Source: Curtobacterium caseinilyticum (GTDB taxonomy: Bacteria > Actinomycetota > Actinomycetes > Actinomycetales > Microbacteriaceae). From it: 64,000 nt of DNA. Of the stretch, positions 1 to 11,975 are shown one piece after another; position 1 is the first letter of the stretch, and each line of letters opens with the position of its first letter. A program made the position numbers and the translations under genes. The notes beneath the pieces were generated by a model, which worked only from the letters and a program-made list of their open reading frames with translations, had not been told where the DNA came from and did no database searches. The stretch spans positions 248,001-312,000 of the forward strand of contig NZ_JAUCMN010000001.1 of assembly GCF_030363035.1 (NCBI RefSeq). The letters run 5' to 3'.

Positions 1-1402
1 CGTCCGGGACGGCTGCGTCCTCGTCGAGACGGGCCAGACGTCGCGAGAGCACCTGGTACATGCTGTCGGTGTCGTCGGTCGTCTCGGCGATCGTGTACCG
101 CCGGTACTGGTCCTTCCGCGGGAGCCCGTCCTCGAACACCACCATGGAGGCCACGACGTTCGTGCCCTGCAGGTGCGAGATGTCGTAGCACTCCATCCGC
201 AGCGGCGCCTCGGTCATGCCGAGGGCGTCCTGGATGTCGGCCAGCGCGGCCGAGCGGGTGGTGTAGTCGGCGCTCCGCTTCGTCTTGTAGAGCATGAGGG
301 CCTGCGCCGCGTTCTGGGCGGCGGTCCGGGCCAGGCCGGCACGGTCGCCGCGCTGCGCGGTGCTGAGCTTCGTGCCGCGGCCGCCACGGCGTTCGCTGAG
401 CCACTGCTGCAGGGCCTCGGCGTCCTCGGGCAGCTCCGGCACGACTACCTCGCGCGGGACGTCCTCGCTCGTCGCGTACTGGCCCTGCACGATCTGCTCG
501 ACGAGGTCGCCCGTGCTGATGTCGAGCTCCTTGTCGACGACCCAGCCACGGACACCACGGATGCGTCCACCCCGGACCGAGAACAGCTGCACGGCGGCCG
601 CGAGCTCGTCCTCCGCGACGCCGAACAGGTCGAGGTCGACGGAGTCGCGGAGCACCACCGCGGACTTCTCGAGGACGGCTTCGAGCGCACCGACCTGGTC
701 GCGGTACTTCGCGGCCTGCTCGTAGTCCATCGCGTCGGCCGACGCGGCCATGCGCTGCCGCAGCGTGGTGATCACGCGTCGGTCGTAGCTGCCCATGAAG
801 CGGACGAACTCCTCGACGATCGCGCGGTGCTCGGCGATCGTGACCTTCTGCGAGCACGGGCCGCCGCACTTGCCGATCTGCCCCGGGAAGCACGGCTTGC
901 CGGTCTGCATCGCCTTCTTGTACGAGGAGTCCGAGCAGGTGCGGATCGGGAACACCTTGATCATCAGGTCGATCGTGTCGTGCACCGCCCAGATCTTCGG
1001 GTACGGCCCGAAGTACTTCGCACCCTTGATCTTCCGGTTGCGGGTCACCATCACCCGCGGCGACTCCTCGCCCAGGGTGATCGCCATGTACGGGTACGAC
1101 TTGTCGTCCCGGAACTTGACGTTGAACGGCGGGTCGAACTCCTTGATCCACGTGTACTCGAGCTGCAGGGCCTCGATCTCGGAGCCGACCGTGGTCCACT
1201 CGACGCTGCGGGCGGTCAGCACCATCCGCCGCGTGCGCTCGTGGAGCGTCGGGAGCGGCGCGAAGTAGTTGCTCAGCCGTGCGCGGAGGTTCTTCGCCTT
1301 GCCGACGTAGAGCACCCGTCCGGCCTCGTCACGCCATCGGTAGACGCCCGGGTCGGTCGGGATCTCCCCCGCCTTCGGCCGCCAGGAGACGGTGTCCGCC
1401 AC
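1..1402 (-). CDS. uvrC: Excinuclease ABC subunit C, partial (C-terminus beyond the left edge)
   Basis: UvrC makes the two incisions around DNA damage marked by UvrA and UvrB. The visible N-terminus reads [20 protein letters not shown], followed by YRW...[10 protein letters not shown], the GIY-YIG nuclease pattern. The GTG start at 1402 lies directly against the uvrA stop codon at 1403, so the two genes are probably translationally coupled. About 467 codons are in the window; the rest of the gene lies beyond position 1. It is last in the order uvrB, SDR gene, uvrA, uvrC on the minus strand. Confidence 0.93.
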   Translation of the reverse strand, partial: MADTVSWRPKAGEIPTDPGVYRWRDEAGRVLYVGKAKNLRARLSNYFAPLPTLHERTRRMVLTARSVEWTTVGSEIEALQLEYTWIKEFDPPFNVKFRDDKSYPYMAITLGEESPRVMVTRNRKIKGAKYFGPYPKIWAVHDTIDLMIKVFPIRTCSDSSYKKAMQTGKPCFPGQIGKCGGPCSQKVTIAEHRAIVEEFVRFMGSYDRRVITTLRQRMAASADAMDYEQAAKYRDQVGALEAVLEKSAVVLRDSVDLDLFGVAEDELAAAVQLFSVRGGRIRGVRGWVVDKELDISTGDLVEQIVQGQYATSEDVPREVVVPELPEDAEALQQWLSERRGGRGTKLSTAQRGDRAGLARTAAQNAAQALMLYKTKRSADYTTRSAALADIQDALGMTEAPLRMECYDISHLQGTNVVASMVVFEDGLPRKDQYRRYTIAETTDDTDSMYQVLSRRLARLDEDAAVPD

Positions 1403-4400
1403 CTACCGAGCACCTGCCTTCTGCTTGCCCTGCTGCTGCTTCTGGGTCGCCTGACGTGCGCCGACGGCCTGCTCCTTGCCGACCCGTGCGTCCTGCGCGT
1501 CGAAGATCTCGCGCAGGAACACGCCGGTGTGGCTCTCCGGCACGTCGGCGACGTGCTCGGGGGTGCCGACGGCCAGGACGGTCCCGCCACCCGCGCCGCC
1601 CTCGGGGCCCATGTCGACGAGCCAGTCCGCCGACTTGATGACGTCGAGGTTGTGCTCGATCGTGATGACGGTGTTGCCCTTGTCGACCAGGCTCTGCAGC
1701 ACGAGCAGCAGCTTCCGGACGTCCTCGAAGTGGAGACCGGTCGTCGGCTCGTCGAGCACGTAGACCGTCCGTCCGTTCGAGCGACGCTGGAGCTCGGTCG
1801 CGAGCTTGACGCGCTGCGCCTCGCCCCCGGAGAGCGTCGTGGCACTCTGCCCGAGCCGGACGTACCCGAGGCCCACGTCGACGAGGGTCGCCATGTAGCG
1901 GTGGATCGCGGAGATCGGCTCGAAGAACTCGGCGGCCTCGCTGATGGGCATGTCGAGGACCTCGGAGATGTCCTTGCCCTTGTAGTGCACCTGCAGCGTC
2001 TCGCGGTTGTACCGAGCACCACCGCAGACCTCGCACGCGACGTAGACGTCCGGCAGGAAGTTCATCTCGATCTTGATGGTGCCGTCGCCGGAGCAGTTCT
2101 CGCAGCGACCGCCCTTGACGTTGAAGCTGAAGCGACCCGGCTGGTAGCCGCGCGCCTTCGCCTCGGGCGTCTCGGCGAAGAGTTGCCGGATGCGGTCGAA
2201 GACGCCCGTGTAGGTCGCCGGGTTCGACCGCGGCGTGCGACCGATCGGCGCCTGGTCGACGTGCACGACCTTGTCGAGCTGGTCGAGCCCCTTCACGCGG
2301 GTGTGCTTGCCGGCGATGTGCCGCGCACCGTTGAGCTGGTTCGCGAGCACCTTGTACAGGATGTCGTTGACCAGGGTCGACTTGCCGGAACCGCTCACGC
2401 CGGTGACTGCCGTGAACACCCCGAGCGGGAAGTCGACGTCCACCTGCTTGAGGTTGTTCGCGCGGGCGCCCTGCACGCTGATGACGCGCTTCGGGTTGAT
2501 CTTCCGCCGCTCGGCGGGGACCTCGATGGCGCGACGACCCGCGAGGTAGTCACCCGTGATGGACTCGCGGTTCGCGATGATGCCCTCGTAGGAACCGGAG
2601 TGCACGACGTTGCCGCCGTTCACGCCCGCGCCGGGTCCGATGTCGACGACCCAGTCCGCGGTCCGGATGGTGTCCTCGTCGTGCTCGACCACGATGAGCG
2701 TGTTGCCGAGGTCCTTGAGCTTGACGAGCGTGTCGATGAGCCGGCGGTTGTCGCGCTGGTGCAGACCGATGCTCGGCTCGTCGAGCACGTAGAGCACGCC
2801 GGTCAGGCCGGAGCCGATCTGCGTCGCCAGTCGGATGCGCTGGGCCTCGCCGCCGGAGAGTCCGCCGGCACCGCGTGCGAGCGTCAGGTAGTTGAGCCCG
2901 ACCTCGAGCAGGAACTCGAGCCGTGCGCGGATCTCGCGGAGCACCGCTGCAGCGATGTGCGCCTCACGCTCGGTCAGCGTGATTTCCTCCATGAAGCCGT
3001 ACGCCTGGTCGAGCGACATGTCGGTCACGTCCGCGATGCTGCGGCCGTCGACCGTCACGGCGAGGACCTCGGGCTTCAGGCGCGTGCCGTCGCAGACCGG
3101 GCACGGGACCTCGCGCAGGTAGCCCTGGAAGCGCTGACGCTGCGAGTCCGACTCGGCCTCGGCGAACTTGCGCTCGATGTAGGGCATCACGCCCTCGAAC
3201 CCGCTCGTGTACCGCATCTCACGGCCGAAGCGGTTCTTCCACGACACGGAGACCTGGAAGTCCTTGCCGGTCAGGATCGCCGCCTGGACCGACGGGTCGA
3301 GCTGGCTCCACGGGGTGTCGAGGCTGAACCCGAGGTCCTTGCCGAGGCCCGCGAGGAGCTTCTCGAAGTACGAGTAGAGCCCGCTCGTGCCCGTCCAGGG
3401 CAGCAGCACGCCGTCGCGGAGCGACGCCTCGGGGTCGCCGAGCACCAGGTCGGGGTCGACCGACATGCGGGTGCCGAGACCCGAGCACTCAGGGCACGCA
3501 CCGAACGGCGCGTTGAACGAGAACGTGCGGGGCTCGATCTCGGTCAGCGCGAGCGGGTGGTTGTTCGGGCACGAGAGGTTCTCGGAGTAGGTCCGCACCG
3601 CGCCGGGGCCCTCGTGGTCGACCAGGTCGATCGCCACGGTGCCGTTGGTCAGGCGCAGGGCCGTCTCGAGCGAGTCGGTGAGACGCCCGAGGATGTCGTC
3701 GCTCGCGACCAGACGGTCGACGATGACGGAGATGTCGTGCTTGACCTGCTTCTTCAGCTTCGGCGGATCGCTCAGCTGGACCCGCTCCCCGTCGACGATC
3801 GCGCGGGCGTAGCCGGACGCGGCGAGTTCCTGGAAGAGGTCGACGAACTCGCCCTTCTTCTTCGAGATCACGGGTGCGAGCACCTGGAAGCGGGTGCCCG
3901 TCTCGAACTCCATGAGCTGGTCCGCGATCTGCTGCACGCTCTGCTTGCTGATCACCTCGCCGCAGACGGGGCAGTGCGGGACGCCGATGCGCGCCCAGAG
4001 CAGACGCATGTAGTCGTAGACCTCGGTGATGGTGCCGACCGTCGACCGCGGGTTGCGGTTCGTCGACTTCTGGTCGATCGAGACCGCGGGCGACAGGCCC
4101 TCGATGAAGTCGACGTCCGGGCGGTCCACCTGCCCGAGGAACTGGCGCGCGTAGGCGGAGAGCGACTCGACGTAGCGGCGCTGCCCCTCGGCGAAGATGG
4201 TGTCGAACGCGAGCGAGGACTTGCCCGACCCGGACAGTCCGGTGAAGACGACGAGCGAGTCGCGCGGGATCTCGAGGTCGACGTCGCGGAGGTTGTGGAC
4301 GCGGGCACCGCGGACGCTGAGCGTCGAGGTGCTGTGCGGTGCCGTCCCGCCCGGGATGTGGAGGTCGGCAGGCTCGCCGAAGGCGGTCCGGCCCGGGGTC

Positions 4401-4429
4401 GCGGTTCCGCGGTCAGAAGTGATGGTCAT
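1403..4429 (-). CDS. uvrA: Excinuclease ABC subunit A
   Basis: UvrA is the damage-sensing ATPase of nucleotide excision repair. The 1008-residue protein has a Walker [10 protein letters not shown] at residues 64-72 and a second one (GVSGSGKST) in the C-terminal half. Two ABC signatures (LSGGEAQR) and zinc-finger cysteine pairs (CPVC, CPNN...CPEC, CENC...CEVC) are visible. ATG at 4429 ([13 protein letters not shown]) was chosen. The frame stays open upstream to 4741, but that stretch is arginine-rich, runs antisense to the SDR gene and shows no family similarity. An SDR gene lies just upstream, and uvrC follows with no gap. The length is slightly above the usual 940-980 because of an N-terminal extension of about 35 residues. 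Confidence 0.97.
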   Translation of the reverse strand: MTITSDRGTATPGRTAFGEPADLHIPGGTAPHSTSTLSVRGARVHNLRDVDLEIPRDSLVVFTGLSGSGKSSLAFDTIFAEGQRRYVESLSAYARQFLGQVDRPDVDFIEGLSPAVSIDQKSTNRNPRSTVGTITEVYDYMRLLWARIGVPHCPVCGEVISKQSVQQIADQLMEFETGTRFQVLAPVISKKKGEFVDLFQELAASGYARAIVDGERVQLSDPPKLKKQVKHDISVIVDRLVASDDILGRLTDSLETALRLTNGTVAIDLVDHEGPGAVRTYSENLSCPNNHPLALTEIEPRTFSFNAPFGACPECSGLGTRMSVDPDLVLGDPEASLRDGVLLPWTGTSGLYSYFEKLLAGLGKDLGFSLDTPWSQLDPSVQAAILTGKDFQVSVSWKNRFGREMRYTSGFEGVMPYIERKFAEAESDSQRQRFQGYLREVPCPVCDGTRLKPEVLAVTVDGRSIADVTDMSLDQAYGFMEEITLTEREAHIAAAVLREIRARLEFLLEVGLNYLTLARGAGGLSGGEAQRIRLATQIGSGLTGVLYVLDEPSIGLHQRDNRRLIDTLVKLKDLGNTLIVVEHDEDTIRTADWVVDIGPGAGVNGGNVVHSGSYEGIIANRESITGDYLAGRRAIEVPAERRKINPKRVISVQGARANNLKQVDVDFPLGVFTAVTGVSGSGKSTLVNDILYKVLANQLNGARHIAGKHTRVKGLDQLDKVVHVDQAPIGRTPRSNPATYTGVFDRIRQLFAETPEAKARGYQPGRFSFNVKGGRCENCSGDGTIKIEMNFLPDVYVACEVCGGARYNRETLQVHYKGKDISEVLDMPISEAAEFFEPISAIHRYMATLVDVGLGYVRLGQSATTLSGGEAQRVKLATELQRRSNGRTVYVLDEPTTGLHFEDVRKLLLVLQSLVDKGNTVITIEHNLDVIKSADWLVDMGPEGGAGGGTVLAVGTPEHVADVPESHTGVFLREIFDAQDARVGKEQAVGARQATQKQQQGKQKAGAR

Positions 4430-4488
4430 CGCAGACGATTGTACGAAGCCCCGCCGACATCCGTCCGGGCGTGGCGCCCGGGATCGCC

Positions 4489-5410
4489 TCAGTCGAGTGC
4501 GTCGAGAGCGAACGCGACGCCCGTCGCACGCTCGCTCGCCGTCCAGAGCTGCGCCGCCACGGTGCGGTCGTGTGCACGGGTCCGGGCACGGACCGGAGCG
4601 GCCGGCCCCGCGAGCTGCAGCGGACCGGCGGGTCCCCAGTACTCCCCCGACCGGACACCGTCGCCGACGGCCGCGTGCACGAGCGGCCACGCTCCGGCGT
4701 CCTTGCCCTGCGCGACCCAGCCGGACCCCACGCGCATCCACGCCGGCTCGGACCGCGTCGGTGCGACGTCCGGGCGGGGTGGCGCGGCGGCGTCGAGGGC
4801 CAGCCCGGGGTGCGCGACGACGCTGCGGACACCGGACCCGGCGTCACCGAGCCGTTGCGCGAGCTCGAAGCCGAACAGCATCACCGCGAGCTTGCTCCTG
4901 GCGTACTGGCGGTGTCCCTCGTACCGCCCCACCGCGAGCGGCTCGCTCCGGTCCAGCCGCGTGAACCGGTGCGCGATCGAGCCGACGTGCACGACCCGAC
5001 CGGTCTCCTGGTCGAGCAGCGGCATCGCCAGCGCGGTCCAGGCGAAGTGCCCGAGGTGGTTCGTCCCGACCTGCAGTTCGAAGCCCTGCACGGTGTCCTG
5101 CCGCTCGGCGGAACCGACGACCCCGGCGTTGTTCAGCAGGGCGTGCACGGGGCCGAGCCCGGCGAGTTCGGACGCGGCGGCACGGACGCTGTCCAGGTCC
5201 GCCAGGTCGAGGTGCAACTGCACCAGGTCCGCGTGGTCGACGTGCCTGCGGATGCTCCGCTCGGCTGCAGCGCCGCGCTCGGCATTCCGTGTCGCGAGGA
5301 CGACACGGTGGCCCTGCGCCGCGAGCTGCTCCGCGGCGTGGTACCCGAGACCCGCGCTCGCACCGGTCACGACGACGGTGCGACGGCCCGCCGCCGGGTC
5401 GCCCTCGGTG

Positions 5411-5421
<11 letters not shown>
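4489..5421 (-). CDS. Short-chain dehydrogenase/reductase (SDR family)
   Basis: This 310-residue protein is a predicted NAD(P)-dependent oxidoreductase. It carries the Rossmann motif TGASAGLG (residues 19-26), NNAG (97-100), a catalytic Ser near 148, and the YxxxK pair Y173/K177 (YARSK). The pattern resembles the retinol dehydrogenase/WW-oxidoreductase-like branch, but the substrate cannot be read from sequence. The start ATG overlaps the end of uvrB by 11 bases, and uvrA begins 59 bases downstream. It is therefore embedded in the excision-repair cluster and probably co-transcribed with uvrB. Nothing indicates a repair role; this could be a chance insertion. Confidence 0.88.
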
Positions 5422-7495
<2,074 letters not shown>

Positions 7496-7591
7496 GACGT
7501 CAACGGTAGTCGGCACCGCTGACACCACGCGGCCCTGATCGCCCACAGCAGAGCGCCGGAACGCGGCTGCCCCGGACCGGCGGTGGAGCGG

Positions 7592-8194
7592 TCACCCGGC
7601 GATGCGCGTCCAGACCTCGTCCGCAGACCGGACGGTGTCGCCCTCGGTCCCCGTGGCGTCGACCACGTGGTCGGCGAGGGCCAGCCGGTCGGCATCCGAG
7701 GCCTGCGCGGCGACGCGACGCTCGGCCTCGTCGCGGGGCATCCCCCGGTGCTCGACGAGCCGCTCGACCCGCACCGCGGCCGGCGCGTCGACCACGACGA
7801 CCGCGTCGAAGCGGATCGGCCGGCTCCCCCGGGCCTCGGCCAACAGGGGGACGTCGTACACGACGACCGCGTCCGGGTCGGCAGCCTCGGCGGCGTCGAA
7901 CGCCTGCTGCGCCAGCCGCCAGACCTCGGGGTGCGTGATCCCCTCGAGGTCCTTCCGCGCGGCCGGGTCCGCGAACACGATGCTCCCGAGCGCCGGGCGG
8001 TCGAGCGACCCGTCAGGGGCCAGCACACCCCGGCCGAAGCGTTCGACGACCCGCGCCAGCCCTGGACTGCCGGGCTCGACCGCGCGGCGCGCGAGCTGGT
8101 CCGCGTCGACGACCACCGCTCCGTGCTCGGCCCAGCGACGGGAGACGGTGGACTTGCCCGCGGCGATGCCGCCTGTCAGACCGATGATGCGCAC
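7592..8194 (-). CDS. coaE: Dephospho-CoA kinase
   Basis: CoaE phosphorylates the ribose 3'-hydroxyl of dephospho-CoA, the last step of coenzyme A synthesis. The 200-residue protein begins MRIIGLTGGIAAGKST, with the P-loop at residues 8-16. It continues with VVDADQLAR, the family's substrate-side Asp motif, and ITHPEV. The start is GTG at 8194. It sits downstream of rpsA, separated by a strong hairpin (8222-8261). The rpsA-coaE order is common in actinobacteria, so some read-through past the hairpin is likely. Confidence 0.96.
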   Translation of the reverse strand: MRIIGLTGGIAAGKSTVSRRWAEHGAVVVDADQLARRAVEPGSPGLARVVERFGRGVLAPDGSLDRPALGSIVFADPAARKDLEGITHPEVWRLAQQAFDAAEAADPDAVVVYDVPLLAEARGSRPIRFDAVVVVDAPAAVRVERLVEHRGMPRDEAERRVAAQASDADRLALADHVVDATGTEGDTVRSADEVWTRIAG

Positions 8195-8221
8195 CGCCCC
8201 AGGCTACCGAGCCCGGGAACG

Positions 8222-8261
8222 CCGGAAGCCCGGCACCCCGTCAGGGGTGCCGGGCTTCCGG
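8222..8261 (-). terminator. rpsA terminator hairpin
   Basis: This is an 18-bp perfect inverted repeat (8222-8239 and 8244-8261) with a 4-base loop, starting 20 bases after the rpsA stop codon. There is no T-tract, as is usual in high-GC actinobacteria. Confidence 0.8.
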
Positions 8262-8280
8262 TACGGTGCGACCCGCTCGA

Positions 8281-9753
8281 TCAGTTGTTCGAGCTGAGCT
8301 TCTCGCGGAGCGCCGCGAGCGAGGCGTCGTCGGCCAGGGTGCCCTGACCGTTCGACTCGCTCGAGAACGACGACGAGGAGGACGCGGTCGACGCGGCGGC
8401 CGGGAGGTCGAAGCCACCCTGCGCCTCGTCGGCGATGGTCTTCGCGACCTGGGCCTTGTGGGCCTCCCAACGCGACTGGGCGGCCGCGTACTGGCCCTCC
8501 CACTCGGTGCGCTGGGTGTCGTAGCCCTCGAGCCACTCGTTCGTCTCCGGGTCGAAGCCCTCGGGGTACTTGTAGTTGCCCTGCTCGTCGTACTCGGTCG
8601 GCATGCCGTAGAGCGCCGGGTCGAACTCGGTGCCCTCCGGGTCCACGCCCTCGTTGGCCTGCTTGAGGCTGAGCGAGATGCGGCGACGGTCGAGGTCGAT
8701 GTCGATGATCTTGACGAAGACCTCGTCACCGACGGAGACGACCTGCTCGGCGAGCTCGACGTGCTTGTTCGAGAGCTCCGAGATGTGGACGAGGCCCTCG
8801 ATGCCGTCGGCGACGCGGACGAAGGCACCGAACGGCACGAGCTTCGTGACCTTGCCCGGTGCGATCTGGCCGATCGCGTGGGTGCGGGCGAAGACCTGCC
8901 ACGGGTCCTCCTGCGTGGCCTTGAGCGAGAGCGACACGCGCTCGCGGTCCAGGTCCACCTCGAGGATCTCGACGGTGACTTCCTGACCGACCTCGACGAC
9001 CTCGCTGGCGTGCTCGATGTGCTTCCAGGAGAGCTCGGAGACGTGGACGAGACCGTCGACGCCGCCCAGGTCGACGAACGCACCGAAGTTGACGATCGAC
9101 GACACGATGCCCTTGCGGACCTGGCCCTTGTGGAGGTTGTTGAGGAAGGTGGTGCGCGACTCGGACTGCGTCTGCTCGAGCAGGGCGCGGCGCGAGAGGA
9201 CCACGTTGTTGCGGTTCTTGTCGAGCTCCAGGATCTTCGCCTCGAGCTCCTGGCCCAGGTACGGGGTCAGGTCGCGGACGCGACGCAGCTCGATGAGCGA
9301 GGCCGGGAGGAAGCCACGGAGGCCGATGTCGACGATCAGGCCGCCCTTGACGACCTCGATGACCGTGCCGGTCACGACGCCGTCGGACTCCTTGATCTTC
9401 TCGACGTCGCCCCACGCGCGCTCGTACTGCGCACGCTTCTTCGACAGGATGAGGCGGCCTTCCTTGTCCTCCTTCTGGAGGACCAGGGCCTCGACCTCGT
9501 CGCCGACCTCGACGACCTCGTTGGGGTCGACGTCGTGCTTGATCGAGAGCTCGCGCGAGGGGATGACACCCTCGGTCTTGTACCCGACGTCGAGGAGGAC
9601 CTCGTCGCGGTCGATCTTCACGACGGTGCCGGAGATGAGGTCTCCGTCGTTGAAGAACTTCAGGGTCTTCTCGACCTCGGCCAGGAAGTCATCAGCCGAG
9701 CCGATGTCGTTGATGGCGACCTGCTTGGGAGCCTTGGTCGTGGTGGTTGTCAT
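8281..9753 (-). CDS. rpsA: 30S ribosomal protein S1
   Basis: S1 binds mRNA on the 30S subunit. The 490-residue protein carries four S1 (OB-fold) repeats, roughly at residues 44-113, 130-196, 217-285 and 302-371. Each shows the G.V..I...G.FV.L/VG...GLVH.SE.S pattern. An acidic, Ser-rich tail follows the repeats. ATG at 9753 (MTTTTTKAPKQVAIND) was chosen over an in-frame ATG at 9777. A GGAG lies 11 bases upstream of the chosen start, and the extension is not family-like. The four-repeat form is typical of actinobacteria (six repeats in enterobacteria). Confidence 0.96.
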   Translation of the reverse strand: MTTTTTKAPKQVAINDIGSADDFLAEVEKTLKFFNDGDLISGTVVKIDRDEVLLDVGYKTEGVIPSRELSIKHDVDPNEVVEVGDEVEALVLQKEDKEGRLILSKKRAQYERAWGDVEKIKESDGVVTGTVIEVVKGGLIVDIGLRGFLPASLIELRRVRDLTPYLGQELEAKILELDKNRNNVVLSRRALLEQTQSESRTTFLNNLHKGQVRKGIVSSIVNFGAFVDLGGVDGLVHVSELSWKHIEHASEVVEVGQEVTVEILEVDLDRERVSLSLKATQEDPWQVFARTHAIGQIAPGKVTKLVPFGAFVRVADGIEGLVHISELSNKHVELAEQVVSVGDEVFVKIIDIDLDRRRISLSLKQANEGVDPEGTEFDPALYGMPTEYDEQGNYKYPEGFDPETNEWLEGYDTQRTEWEGQYAAAQSRWEAHKAQVAKTIADEAQGGFDLPAAASTASSSSSFSSESNGQGTLADDASLAALREKLSSNN

Positions 9754-9879
9754 GTAGAGATTGCTCCGAACGGACATGAGTCGGGCCGTGACGGCGAGGG
9801 AGCGACCCCCTGGTCCGCACCTGACACAGGTGCGAGCCGCCGCAGCGGTTGATTGGATGACGCAGATTGCGCCGATCGA

Positions 9880-9908
9880 GTCTAACCGCAGCGCAGAGGC
9901 GCTGACAA
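9880..9908 (-). promoter_or_regulatory. Candidate promoter of rpsA
   Basis: On the minus strand there is TTGTCA (9908-9903), a 17-base spacer and TTAGAC (9885-9880). This is close to the vegetative sigma consensus and lies about 127 bases upstream of the rpsA start codon. The call rests on motif match only. Confidence 0.5.
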
Positions 9909-9954
9909 CCGGGCGTGTCGCCGCGTGTCGCGGAACGGACGAGCCCCGACCGGT

Positions 9955-10003
9955 GACGGCCGGGAGGCACGTGGCGGGGCCCGCCCCGCGCCTCCTGTCC
10001 GTC
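9955..10003 (-). terminator. 3' hairpin of the DUF885 gene (GGGAGGC family)
   Basis: This imperfect inverted repeat has a GACGGCCGGGAGGC left arm and a GCCTCCTGTCCGTC right arm around a GCGGGG/CCCCGC inner stem. It lies 68 bases past the DUF885 stop codon. It shares the GGGAGGC/GCCTCC core with the hairpins at 11902, 20374, 22383 and 31568. Confidence 0.6.
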
Positions 10004-10017
10004 AGCCCTCGGTGCGG

Positions 10018-10080
10018 AGCCGCCGGCCGTCGGTCGCGAGCCGCCGGCCGTCGGTCGGGAGCCGCCGGCCGTCAGCCGAG
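10018..10080. repeat. Three tandem 21-bp repeats
   Basis: The unit begins AGCCGCCGGCCGTCGGTC and occurs at 10018-10038, 10039-10059 and 10060-10080, with the third copy diverging at its end. The array runs into the last codons of the DUF885 gene, whose stop is at 10072, and looks like slipped-strand expansion at the gene's 3' end. Confidence 0.85.
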
Positions 10081-11751
10081 CAGGGCGCTCCGGAGCGTGT
10101 CCAGGCCGACACCGCCGAGCGCGAGCGCCCGGTGGTGGAACGCCTTCAGATCGAACGCGGCGCCCTCGCGGGCGGCGACCTCGTCGCGGATCGACTCCCA
10201 CACACGCTGGCCGACCTTGTAGGACGGTGCCTGTCCGGGCCACCCGAAGTAGCGGGCGACCTCGAACTGCACGAACTCGGGGGCCATGTTGACGTTCTGG
10301 CCCATGAAGTCGAGCGCGTACTCCCAGGTCCAGCCGCCGCCGTCGGGGTTCGTCTTCTGCAGGTGCACGCCGATGTCGAGCACGACGCGCGCCGCGCGCA
10401 TCCGCTGCCCGTCGAGCATGCCGAGGCGGTCGCCGTCGTCGTCGAGGAAGCCGAGCTGTTCCATCAGGCGCTCGGCGTACAGCGCCCAGCCCTCGACGTG
10501 GCCGGACGGACCGGCGAGCTGCCGACGCCACGTGTTGAGCTCCCCGCGGTTGTGGACCGCCTGGCTGATCTGCAGGTGGTGGCCCGGGACGCCCTCGTGG
10601 TAGACCGTGGTCTTCTCGCGCCAGGTGCCGAACTCGGTCACGCCCTGCGGCACGGACCACCACATGCGGCCGGGCCGCGAGAAGTCGTCGGACGGGCCGG
10701 TGTAGTAGATCCCGCCCTCCTGCGTCGGGGCGATGCGGCACTCGAGGCGCTTGATCGGGTCGGCGATGTCGAAGTACTCCCCGTCCATCGCGCGGATCGA
10801 CGCGTCGCTCGTCTCCTGCATCCAGCGCTGCAGTGCGTCCGTTCCGCGCAGGACCCGGGCCGGGTCGGCGTCGAGCACCTCGATGGCGCGTGCGACCGAG
10901 GCGCCGGACTCGATGCGGTCGGCGATGCGCTCCTGCTCGTCGCGCATGCGGGCGAGCTCCTCGATCCCCCACTCGTACGTCTCGTCGAGGTCGACCACGG
11001 CGCCGAGGAACCGCCGGGAGTGCAGCGCGTAGTCCTCGCGGCCGACGGCGTCGACGGGGGTGGCGAGCGGCAGCAGCTCGTGCTCGAGGAAGCCGCCGAA
11101 CGACCGGTAGGCGGCGGCGGCCACCTCGGCACCACGGGTCAGCTCGGCCTGCAGCGTCCCGGGCAGCGGCGCGCCGCCCTCGAGCGTCGCGCCGTCGACG
11201 AGCTGCCGGAAGAACCCGCCCTCGGCACCGTTCCGCGCGGCCTGCTCGGCGATGAGGGCGACCTGGCGGCGGGCCGGGGTGACCTGTTCGCGCGTGCCCT
11301 GCAGCAGCGTCTCGCGGTACCCCTCGAGCGCGTCGGGCAGCGCGTGCAACCGTCCGGCGACGTCCTGCCAGTCGTCGGTGGTCGCGGTGGGCATGAGGTC
11401 GAGCACGTCGCGGAGCTCCTGCGCCGGGCTCTGGATGACGTTGAGGTCGCGCAGGTGCAGCTTCCGCTCGTGCGACTCGACGACGAGGTCGAGCTCGGCA
11501 CCGAGGTCGGTCTTCGTCACACGGTCGACGTCGTCGGACGACTCGGCGGCGTCGAGGGCCCGACGCGCGGCACGGGCGGCGTCGGCGAGGGCGTCCGCGC
11601 CGGCGGGCGAGGTGTCGCCGTAGCCGTCGGTCCGTCCGGGGACGCCGATGTACGTGGCGACGGTGGGGTCGAGGTCGACGAGGGTGGTCACCCAGTCCTC
11701 GGCGACGCGGTCGACGGCGGAGGGCTGGCGGACGGGTCGGTCTTCGCTCAT
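10072..11751 (-). CDS. DUF885 family protein, putative metal-dependent hydrolase
   Basis: This 559-residue protein matches the DUF885 family pattern. The core is YHEGVPGHHLQ, with HEGVPGHH at residues 385-392, followed by HVEGWALYAE (from about 418), an HExxxHH-like zinc site with a downstream glutamate. DUF885 members are thought to be metallopeptidase-like, but the substrate is unknown. No signal peptide is seen, so the protein is probably cytoplasmic. It is a single gene between polA and rpsA, with hairpins on both sides. The ATG at 11751 is the only good start, since the family N-terminus (DRVAEDWVTTLVDLDP) follows closely. Confidence 0.87.
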   Translation of the reverse strand: MSEDRPVRQPSAVDRVAEDWVTTLVDLDPTVATYIGVPGRTDGYGDTSPAGADALADAARAARRALDAAESSDDVDRVTKTDLGAELDLVVESHERKLHLRDLNVIQSPAQELRDVLDLMPTATTDDWQDVAGRLHALPDALEGYRETLLQGTREQVTPARRQVALIAEQAARNGAEGGFFRQLVDGATLEGGAPLPGTLQAELTRGAEVAAAAYRSFGGFLEHELLPLATPVDAVGREDYALHSRRFLGAVVDLDETYEWGIEELARMRDEQERIADRIESGASVARAIEVLDADPARVLRGTDALQRWMQETSDASIRAMDGEYFDIADPIKRLECRIAPTQEGGIYYTGPSDDFSRPGRMWWSVPQGVTEFGTWREKTTVYHEGVPGHHLQISQAVHNRGELNTWRRQLAGPSGHVEGWALYAERLMEQLGFLDDDGDRLGMLDGQRMRAARVVLDIGVHLQKTNPDGGGWTWEYALDFMGQNVNMAPEFVQFEVARYFGWPGQAPSYKVGQRVWESIRDEVAAREGAAFDLKAFHHRALALGGVGLDTLRSALLG

Positions 11752-11901
11752 GCCCCGACCCTACCGAGCGGTGCGGCGGGGGCGGGAGGTCCTGCTCACG
11801 AGTCGGGGGCGTCGACGCGCGGCGACGCGGTCGCGTCCGCGGTGTCCGGTCGGCGAGACGGGGGTCGACGCGATGTGACCGCGGCGCGAGGCGAGCCGAC
11901 G

Positions 11902-11947
11902 ACGGACGGGAGGCACGGTACCCGCTGGCACCGTGCCTCCCGTCCGT
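11902..11947 (-). terminator. polA terminator hairpin (GGGAGGC family)
   Basis: This is an 18-bp perfect inverted repeat (11902-11919 and 11930-11947) around a 10-base loop, with arm core GGACGGGAGGCACGGT. It starts 28 bases past the polA stop codon. It is the cleanest short member of the dispersed GGGAGGC hairpin family. Confidence 0.8.
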
Positions 11948-11975
11948 GAGCCGGTCGCGTCGCGACCCGTGCGCG

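Larger units (their letters stand above)
9754..10071. other. 318-base intergenic region: rpsA leader and promoter, DUF885 3' region
   Basis: Reading towards rpsA, this stretch holds a 3' hairpin and tandem repeats behind the DUF885 gene. After those come a sigma70-type promoter (9880-9908) and an rpsA leader of about 120 bases. The leader includes a small inverted repeat (GCACCTG/CAGGTGC near 9817-9833). No coding sequence is supported here. Confidence 0.6.
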